Shown here: piece after piece, positions 17,103 to 22,698 of the stretch
Layout of the letters: each line of letters starts with the position of its first letter
How positions within the stretch are numbered: position 1 is the first letter of the stretch
Assembly: GCF_001570525.1 (NCBI RefSeq)
Contig: NZ_BBXC01000010.1
Location: 372,001 to 436,000, forward strand
Source of the DNA: Herbidospora sakaeratensis
GTDB taxonomy: Bacteria > Actinomycetota > Actinomycetes > Streptosporangiales > Streptosporangiaceae
DNA: 64,000 bases
Direction: 5' to 3'
The notes under the pieces: model-generated
Told to the model about the DNA's origin: nothing
Database searches by the model: none
What the model saw: the letters and a program-made list of their open reading frames with translations, nothing else
Made by a program: the position numbers and the translations under genes

Positions 17103-18088
17103 AGAATCTCTCGGCCATGGCCTTCGGCTTCGCCGGTTCCCAGATCCTGTACGCCGCCACGAAGCTCGGCCTGCCCGACCTGCTGGCCCGGGGCCCCGCC
17201 GACGCGGAGACGCTGGCCGGGCAGGTCGGCGCCGCCCCCGACGCGCTGCGCCGTCTGCTGCGCGCGCTGGTCGTGCTCGACGTGGCGATCGAGATCCCGC
17301 CCGCACGCTACGCGTTGTCGGCCTTCGGCCAGCCGTTGCGCACCGGCCATCCGCGGTCGATCAGGTCGAGCGTGCTGCTCCTCGGCGACCCCGACACCTG
17401 GCGGGCGTGGGGCGCGCTGACCGAGTCGGTGCGCACCGGCGAGACGGCGTGGGACCACGTCCACGGGAAGCCGCTGTTCGAGCACCTCGCCGCCGCGCCC
17501 GGCCTGTCGGCGGTCTTCAACACCGCGATGCGCGAGGGCACCGGCCAGGTGGCCGACCTCGTCGACGTCGACGTCGCCGGCCGGACCGTCGTGGACGTCG
17601 GCGGCGGCAATGGCACCCTCCTGGCGTCGATCCTGACGCGCCACCCGGACGCCCACGGCGTGCTGTTCGACTCGGCCGAGGGCACGGCCGACGCCGCGCA
17701 CGTGCTCGCGGGGGTCGCCGATCGGTGCCGGATCGAGAACGGCGACTTCTTCGACGCGGTGCCCGAGGGCGACGTCATCGTCCTCAAGGGCATCCTGCAC
17801 GACTGGGACGACGGCACCTGCGTCCGGCTGCTGCGGGGGTGCCGCAAGGCGCTGCGGCCGGGCGGGCGGCTGCTGGTCGTCGAGCCGGTCATGCCCGAGA
17901 GCCTCGACGCGGCGGAGGCCGCGGGGGTGGTGATGAGCGACGTCGCCATGCTCGTCTACACCGGCGGCCGGGAACGCACCCGGCCGGAGTTCGAGGCGCT
18001 GCTGGCGGACGCCGGGTTCGTGGTGACGCGGGTCGGCGCGTGTCTCGGCGGCTCGCCGATCAGGGTCGTGGAGGCCGCGGGAGACTGA
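17099..18088 (+). CDS. SAM-dependent O-methyltransferase
   Basis: A 329-aa methyltransferase of the O-methyltransferase family 2 (plant COMT/acetylserotonin type). An N-terminal winged-helix dimerisation domain (AATKLGLPDLLARG ... GAAPDALRRLLRALVVLDV) precedes the Rossmann domain with SAM motif VVDVGGGNGTLLASIL, acidic VLFDSAEG, and the catalytic-helix region LKGILHDWDDGTC where the His is the usual general base. It may methylate a hydroxyl produced by the P450 on the peptide. Start ATG 17099 overlaps the P450 stop. Last gene of the YcaO operon and followed by an inverted repeat. Confidence 0.92.
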   Translation: MKNLSAMAFGFAGSQILYAATKLGLPDLLARGPADAETLAGQVGAAPDALRRLLRALVVLDVAIEIPPARYALSAFGQPLRTGHPRSIRSSVLLLGDPDTWRAWGALTESVRTGETAWDHVHGKPLFEHLAAAPGLSAVFNTAMREGTGQVADLVDVDVAGRTVVDVGGGNGTLLASILTRHPDAHGVLFDSAEGTADAAHVLAGVADRCRIENGDFFDAVPEGDVIVLKGILHDWDDGTCVRLLRGCRKALRPGGRLLVVEPVMPESLDAAEAAGVVMSDVAMLVYTGGRERTRPEFEALLADAGFVVTRVGACLGGSPIRVVEAAGD

Positions 18089-18106
18089 GCGGCATGAGTA
18101 TGCCGC
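18089..18106. terminator. Inverted repeat after the methyltransferase gene
   Basis: GCGGCAT (18089-18095), four bases, ATGCCGC (18100-18106): perfect seven-base arms starting directly at the TGA stop. The short loop suits a terminator stem, although no T-run follows. An operator role for the downstream LuxR gene is the alternative. Confidence 0.45.
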
Positions 18107-18209
18107 GCCCGGGAGCGGCTCTCATGAGTAAGTGCGCTGCTCTGGTGAGCATTTTCAGATGCGCGCATCCTGTGCCTGTGTGGCAGAAGCGGGCAATTCA
18201 GGTGTTCAG

Positions 18210-18905
18210 GTGACACATCAGGCCGAATTGGCCCTCTCGGTCGAGGCGATGCCCGTCAGGGTGGTCGTCGGCGATCCGGACCGGGGGGTTCGGGCCAGGC
18301 TCAGAGGATCGCTGCACATGGGCAACGGCGTCTACGTCGTCGGCGAGGCCGGCGCCGGGACCCGGCTGGGCGACCTGGTCGCGCGCCAGCGCCCCCGCGT
18401 GGTCGTGGTCAGCGCGGCGCTGCTCGACTCCGGGGTCGAGTTCGCCCTCGCGGTCGAGGCGCTGACGCGGTGCCGTACCCACGTCGTGCTGGTCGCCGAC
18501 GAGCTCGACGAGGAACTGCTCGGACGGGCGCTGCGCGAGGGGGTCGGCGGGTTCGTGCACCGGCCGTCGCTCTTCGCCGAGATCGTGCCGGCGATCCGGC
18601 TGGTCGCGGCCGGGCACACGTTCATCTCCACCGCGATGATCACCCGGCTCAGGGACCGCATCGCGGGCGCGATGACCGGGGTCGACCACCACCTGGCCGC
18701 GCTCACCCGCCGGGAGGCCGAGGTGCTCGCCCTGGTGGCCACCGGCCTGTCGAACGCCCAGATCGCCGGCCGGCTCGGCATCGGCGCCGGGACCGTGCGG
18801 TCGCACCTGGCCAGGATCCTCGACAAGCTCCAGGCGGCCAACCGCGCGCACGCGGTCGGCATCGCCTACGAGCTCGGCTTCATCGCGCCCAGGCGAACTG
18901 GCTGA
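18210..18905 (+). CDS. LuxR-family regulator with degenerate receiver domain
   Basis: A regulator of about 231 aa with NarL-like layout. The N-terminal half resembles a response-regulator receiver (VRVVVGDPDRGVRARLRGSL, then HVVLVADELDEELLGRALR), but the strand that should carry the phosphoacceptor Asp reads PRVVVVSAALLDSG, with Ser/Ala in its place, so it is probably not phosphorylated. The C-terminal half is an intact GerE HTH: LTRREAEVLALVATGLSNAQ ... GTVRSHLARILDKL. Start is uncertain: GTG 18210 has AGGTG five bases upstream; ATG 18249 would remove 13 residues. No partner histidine kinase is nearby. Its 3' end overlaps the convergent FAD gene by 26 bases. Confidence 0.85.
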   Translation: MTHQAELALSVEAMPVRVVVGDPDRGVRARLRGSLHMGNGVYVVGEAGAGTRLGDLVARQRPRVVVVSAALLDSGVEFALAVEALTRCRTHVVLVADELDEELLGRALREGVGGFVHRPSLFAEIVPAIRLVAAGHTFISTAMITRLRDRIAGAMTGVDHHLAALTRREAEVLALVATGLSNAQIAGRLGIGAGTVRSHLARILDKLQAANRAHAVGIAYELGFIAPRRTG

Positions 18906-20202
18906 TCGCCTGCTCGGCGGTCAGCGGCTCCACGAGGTCGTCGACCATGGCCCGGAAGACGGCCTGGTGGTCGCGCACGGCCGGGATGAGCGCCTGGCCG
19001 TGGAACACCTCGGCGGCCAGCCCCGCACTGCTCAGCACCGCCCGCCCCACCTTGGCGTCGCCGCCCTTGCGCGGCTCGGCCACCGCCATCCGCCACGACC
19101 GGTCGGCCACCTCGGCGACCGCCCGCTGACTGGGACCCTCCTCGGCGATCCGCAGCGCGGTCATGGCGGCCACCGACATGCCGTGCGAGTAGACCGGGTT
19201 GACCGTGACGACGCTGTCCCCGACGGCGAGGAAACCCTCCGGGAGCTCGGCGTCCTCGAAGTGACGCCGCCGGTTGGCGGTGTCGCGGCAGGGCCGGATC
19301 GGCCCGGCGGGTTTCGCCTTCTCGATCAGGTCGGCGATGACCGGGTCTCGTAGCGCTCGGGCGTATGCGAGGAAGCCCGCCTCGTCGAGAGGTGGATCGC
19401 CGGTCATCGTGACGATCCACCGGTTGCCCTCGATGGGGAACAACGTGCCGCCCCTGGCCGGGGTGTACTTGGGGTGGACCAGCACGGCGGGGATCTCGCC
19501 CGAACCCTCGTAGAGGCGGGTGGCGTAGGCGACCCCAGAGGGCACCGTGATTTCGCCTATCGCGGGAACGCCCAGGGCGGCCAGCCAGGTGGGGGCGGCG
19601 GAGCGGCGGCCGGTGGCGTCGACCACCAGATCGGCGCCGATCACCTCGGATCGGGCGATCTCCGGCAGGTCGCCGAGGGGCGCGCCGGTCGTGGTGCGGA
19701 TCTCGGCGATTCCGCCCGCACGACCGGGTGCGGCGATGTGCTTCCACCCGTCGGTCACCGTGCCGAGACGGACCCCCGTCACCTTTCTCGTGTCGCCCGT
19801 CAGGCCGACCGCCGCCACTCCCTGGACGACCTCGATCGCGGCGTGCCTTCTGACCACCTCGTCCAGGAGGGGTCTGCCGCAGGCGATCAGGTCGGCCTCG
19901 GTGCGGACGCGGTGGAACCAGCCCTCGCCGGAGAAGATCAGGCAGTCGCCGGGGAGGTTGCGGCGGTGGGCGCCGGCGGCGAGCAGGTCGTCCACGACGC
20001 CCGGGAGGAGTGCGTCCAGGGCCCGGATGCCGCCCGTCATGAGCACGTGGTTGTGATGGGACTGCGGCAGCCCCCGCCTCGGGCGGGGGCCCGCCGGGTA
20101 GTGGTCGCTCTCGACGACCACGACCTCGTCGGCGTGCCGGGTCAGCGCGACGGCGGCCAGCACCCCGGCCAGCCCGCCGCCGAGGACCACAGCGCGGGTC
20201 AT
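18880..20202 (-). CDS. FAD-dependent oxidoreductase
   Basis: A 440-aa flavoprotein. The dinucleotide-binding motif AVVLGGGLAGVLAAVAL is at the N-terminus, a second FAD-binding patch ADLVVDATGRRSAAP is at about residue 200, and GFLAVGDSVVTVNPVYSHGMS is the GD motif of the group-A flavin monooxygenase/geranylgeranyl reductase superfamily. The halogenase WxWxIP motif is not seen. It may oxidise the peptide. Start ATG 20202 shares a base with the PqqD-like stop (GTG 20205 is an alternative), so it is coupled to the radical SAM operon as its last gene. Confidence 0.9.
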   Translation of the reverse strand: MTRAVVLGGGLAGVLAAVALTRHADEVVVVESDHYPAGPRPRRGLPQSHHNHVLMTGGIRALDALLPGVVDDLLAAGAHRRNLPGDCLIFSGEGWFHRVRTEADLIACGRPLLDEVVRRHAAIEVVQGVAAVGLTGDTRKVTGVRLGTVTDGWKHIAAPGRAGGIAEIRTTTGAPLGDLPEIARSEVIGADLVVDATGRRSAAPTWLAALGVPAIGEITVPSGVAYATRLYEGSGEIPAVLVHPKYTPARGGTLFPIEGNRWIVTMTGDPPLDEAGFLAYARALRDPVIADLIEKAKPAGPIRPCRDTANRRRHFEDAELPEGFLAVGDSVVTVNPVYSHGMSVAAMTALRIAEEGPSQRAVAEVADRSWRMAVAEPRKGGDAKVGRAVLSSAGLAAEVFHGQALIPAVRDHQAVFRAMVDDLVEPLTAEQAISQFAWAR

Positions 20203-20477
20203 CACGCCTCTTCGAGGAGCATGCCGTTCTCGACCATGGCGCCGATGAACTGGTTGACCTCGGTCACGATGCGCCGGCTCACCGCCTCGTTGCCGCGCGC
20301 GTAGGCACGCGACATCGACAACGCGATCGGCTCGCGCTCGCCGGTCTGCTCGACCATCATCCAGATCTTGGAGCCGGTCTCGTTCAGGGTCGAGAACGCG
20401 CCGGTCTCGGTGTGGTAGAGCGACACGCCGTCGGCGGTCTCCTGCCAGATCACGTCGTCGCTGATCGTCAGTGCCAT
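20202..20477 (-). CDS. PqqD-like RiPP recognition element protein
   Basis: A 91-aa PqqD-family protein: VIWQETADGVSLYHTETGAF, then LNETGSKIWMMVEQTGE, and a C-terminal helix ending in FIGAMVENGMLLEE. Such proteins are discrete winged-helix domains that bind the leader of a precursor peptide and bring it to the modifying enzyme, here most likely the radical SAM enzyme encoded 13 bases upstream. Start chosen at ATG 20477 because GAGG lies seven bases before it; an ATG two codons earlier is too close to that site. Confidence 0.92.
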   Translation of the reverse strand: MALTISDDVIWQETADGVSLYHTETGAFSTLNETGSKIWMMVEQTGEREPIALSMSRAYARGNEAVSRRIVTEVNQFIGAMVENGMLLEEA

Positions 20478-20490
20478 GGTCATACCTCGC

Positions 20491-21933
20491 TTAGACAGGC
20501 GTGATGGGGAGCAGCTTGCCGACCTTGATCGGCTCGCGCATCGGCGGGACGTAGCGCGTCCAGTCGTCGAAGACCGGGTGGATCGTGTCGTCGGCGACCA
20601 GGCGCGGGGTCGTCATGACGTCGTTGCCGGCGGCCAGTTCGGCGCCGGTCGCGCCCGACTCCAGCCAGAGCTGGGTGGCGATGCCGTGGCGCAGGATCCG
20701 GCACTGGTGGCGGCTGTTGCGCTTGATGTCGAGCGACTCTGCCATGTGGGAGGCCCGGCAGCCGCCGCCGCACGACGCCTTGATGTAGCAGCGGGCGCAG
20801 TCGGCGTGGTATTCGCCGCCGAGCACCGAGCTGGTGCGCATCTCCTTCAGCACCGGCGCGCCGAAGATCTCGGCCAGCGACTGCTCGCGCACGTTGCCCG
20901 CGTAGTGCTCGTGGCCGGTGACCAGCTTGCACGGGTAGACGTCGCCGAGCGAGTTGATGTAGATCTCGTTGCCGCCCATGCCGCAGTTGGCCTTCACGGC
21001 GCACGGGCCGAGCGGCTTGGGGCCGTCGGGGCTGAGCTTGCCGGCCGCCGGGGAGGTCCACGCGATCTCCTGGATCCGCATGTGGTCCTGCCACCCGAAG
21101 TCGGCCTTGTCGGTCACGCCCCGGCCGAGCTTGTTGTGGTACATCAGCCGGATGCTGTGGACCTCCAGCCCCTCCACGAACTGGGCGAAGTCCTCCAGCT
21201 CGGAGATGTTCTCCGACGTCACGATGTGGTTGATCTTCGGAACCACGCCCGCCTGGTTGAGCAGCTGGAGCGCCTTGTGGGTCTTGGCGAACGAGCCCGC
21301 GCCGCGGGTGCGGTCGTGGGTCTCGGCGGTGCCGCCGTCGACGCTCACGGTGACCGAGTTGAACAGCTCGGCGAACCGCCGCGCCGTCTCCGGCTTCCTG
21401 ATCATCGTCGCGTTGGTGACGATGTTGCACTTCAGGCCCAGCGACCTGGCGTGCTCGACGATCTGGAACAGGTCCTTGCGGAGCATCGGCTCGCCGCCGG
21501 TGAAGATGACGTACTCGGCGCCGAACGCGGCGATCTCCTCGATCAGGCGCAGCGACTCGTCGGTCTTCAGCTCGTTCGGCAGGCACTTCTCCGACGAGGC
21601 GTAGCAGTAGGGGCAGCGCAGGTTGCAGCCGTCGGTGATCGCGTAGTACGCCTGCTTGAGCTTCGGCTCCTGGAAGGCCACGTTCGGGCGGTGGCCGTCG
21701 TAGTAGACGACGTAGTTCAGGATCAGCTTCGCCAGGGCCTTCTCGTTCTCCAGCGTCTCGTCGAGGGGAAGGGCACGGGCCAGCGCCGTCAGCACGCCGA
21801 ACTCCCGTGACGTCAGCACCACCCGGCCGCCCGAGTGCGGATTGACCACGAGACGTCTGTCGTCGTGGACGAAATAGGTGAGGCCCTCGGGGACCTCGAA
21901 CAGGGCGCGGTTCTTGACCAGCTTCCCCGGCAT
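20491..21933 (-). CDS. Radical SAM/SPASM peptide maturase
   Basis: A 480-aa enzyme. An N-terminal extension of about 90 residues precedes the radical SAM barrel with DGCNLRCPYCYAS (Cys103, Cys107, Cys110, the CX3CX2C site for the SAM-cleaving cluster) and GGEPMLRKDL. The C-terminal SPASM region has Cys311, Cys317, Cys335, Cys379, Cys382, Cys388, Cys392 and Cys411 (for example DCARCYIKASCGGGC), enough for two auxiliary Fe-S clusters. Enzymes of this layout form thioether (sactipeptide/ranthipeptide), C-C or C-O cross-links on peptides. The nearby precursor with two Cys near its end is the obvious substrate. Starts 78 bases after the precursor stop, behind a hairpin. Confidence 0.94.
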   Translation of the reverse strand: MPGKLVKNRALFEVPEGLTYFVHDDRRLVVNPHSGGRVVLTSREFGVLTALARALPLDETLENEKALAKLILNYVVYYDGHRPNVAFQEPKLKQAYYAITDGCNLRCPYCYASSEKCLPNELKTDESLRLIEEIAAFGAEYVIFTGGEPMLRKDLFQIVEHARSLGLKCNIVTNATMIRKPETARRFAELFNSVTVSVDGGTAETHDRTRGAGSFAKTHKALQLLNQAGVVPKINHIVTSENISELEDFAQFVEGLEVHSIRLMYHNKLGRGVTDKADFGWQDHMRIQEIAWTSPAAGKLSPDGPKPLGPCAVKANCGMGGNEIYINSLGDVYPCKLVTGHEHYAGNVREQSLAEIFGAPVLKEMRTSSVLGGEYHADCARCYIKASCGGGCRASHMAESLDIKRNSRHQCRILRHGIATQLWLESGATGAELAAGNDVMTTPRLVADDTIHPVFDDWTRYVPPMREPIKVGKLLPITPV

Positions 21934-21960
21934 GTCGCTCTCCCTCCCTCGTCACCGCGT

Positions 21961-21997
21961 GGACGCGGCCCCGCCTTCGGCGTCCGGGGCCGCGTCC
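21961..21997 (-). terminator. Attenuator-like hairpin between precursor and radical SAM gene
   Basis: GGACGCGGCCCCG (21961-21973) and CGGGGCCGCGTCC (21985-21997) form a perfect 13-bp stem with an 11-base loop; flanking G-C and T-G pairs can extend it. It is the only sizeable gap in the leftward operon. In RiPP operons such a stem typically stops or protects most transcripts so that precursor message exceeds enzyme message. Confidence 0.8.
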
Positions 21998-22011
21998 GCG
22001 AACTGTGGTGC

Positions 22012-22302
22012 CTAGTTGGCCGCGCCGGAGCCGGAGCCCGACCAGGCGCCGCAGAGGCAGTCGGCCGCGGCGGCCATGGTGTGGGCGACGACCTCGGGCT
22101 CGGACCACTCGCCGTCGGCGCCGGCGCCGGCGGAGACGCCGGCCAGCACGCCCGGGAGGGCGTTCGGCAGCTTGTCCTTGAGGGAGATGAGCAGGTCGAC
22201 CTCTTCACGGGTCAGGGTGGCGAACGCCTCCTCGACCTCGGCGGCCAGCTGGGAGTTGAGAATGCCGGCCTGACGCAGTTCCTCAGTGGGATCGAAGGAC
22301 AT
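22012..22302 (-). CDS. RiPP precursor peptide
   Basis: A 96-aa peptide with start ATG 22302 behind GAGAGGTGAAGGC. The leader (about residues 1-70) is acidic and helical: TEELRQAGILNSQLAAEVEE and LTREEVDLLISLKDKLPNAL. The presumed core is the C-terminal stretch ending AAAADCLCGAWSGSGSGAAN with Cys82 and Cys84, one Trp and Gly/Ser repeats. The leader type resembles the family I recall as aroma-sacti cluster domain proteins; that name is memory, not a search result. First gene of the radical SAM operon, expressed from promoter copy 2. Expected changes are radical SAM cross-link(s) at Cys and, if the YcaO set acts on the same peptide, a thioamide plus oxidation and methylation. Confidence 0.9.
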   Translation of the reverse strand: MSFDPTEELRQAGILNSQLAAEVEEAFATLTREEVDLLISLKDKLPNALPGVLAGVSAGAGADGEWSEPEVVAHTMAAAADCLCGAWSGSGSGAAN

Positions 22303-22341
22303 GCCTTCACCTCTCTAGCGATTCGGATGCGTTGCGAGTCG

Positions 22342-22387
22342 AGTATGTGCCGGTGACGCGCGGGCCGGACAACCCCACAAACGTGGG
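22342..22387 (-). promoter_or_regulatory. Cluster promoter copy 2 (precursor operon)
   Basis: On the minus strand: CCCAC-GTTT-GTGGG (22387-22374), then TTGTCC (22372-22367), 19 bases and CATACT (22347-22342). Spacing is identical to copy 1. The expected transcript start near 22335 gives a leader of about 33 bases before ATG 22302, with a good ribosome site. Confidence 0.75.
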
Positions 22388-22404
22388 CTGACCTGCTGGA
22401 AAGA

Positions 22405-22450
22405 CCCCACGAATGTGGGGTTGGCCGATCGCCTGGTGCGCTTCCACACT
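22405..22450 (+). promoter_or_regulatory. Cluster promoter copy 3 (cyclase/protease operon)
   Basis: CCCCAC-GAAT-GTGGGG (22405-22420) is a perfect inverted repeat, followed by TTGGCC (22421-22426) and, 18 bases on, CACACT (22445-22450). It is the same layout as copies 1 and 2 and lies back to back with copy 2, 17 bases apart. It would drive the rightward operon from ATG 22496. Confidence 0.65.
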
Positions 22451-22495
22451 TACGCAAAAGCGGACTTTTCAGACGTGACGCGGTGAGGACGAGTG

Positions 22496-22696
22496 ATGAA
22501 CAGAACCGGTTCGGGGGCGTACGACGCACTGGCCGACCTACGTGCCGCAGGGCACCCCATCGACCTGCTCGACGAGCGGCAGCGCGACGTGTTCGCCTCG
22601 CTCAACCAGACCGAGGTCACCCTGCTCAACTCGATCAAGAGACGTCTCGACGACGTCGCGCCCGAAGTTGAGGGCCAGGAATTGAAGCTGGTCTGA
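22496..22696 (+). CDS. Leader-like small protein without a core
   Basis: A 66-aa protein, start ATG 22496 after GAGGACGAGTG. It aligns with the leader of the precursor peptide: LRAAGHPIDLLDERQRDVFA and LNQTEVTLLNSIKRRLDDV here versus LRQAGILNSQLAAEVEEAFA and LTREEVDLLISLKDKLPNA there, sharing the pattern LRxAG...F(A)xLxxxEVxLLxSxKxxL. It ends 15 residues later (VEGQELKLV) without Cys or Gly/Ser core. It may be a decoy or sensor form of the leader recognised by the same RRE, or a second precursor whose core is the short acidic tail. First gene of the cyclase-protease-GAF operon. Confidence 0.85.
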   Translation: MNRTGSGAYDALADLRAAGHPIDLLDERQRDVFASLNQTEVTLLNSIKRRLDDVAPEVEGQELKLV

Positions 22697-22698
22697 GC

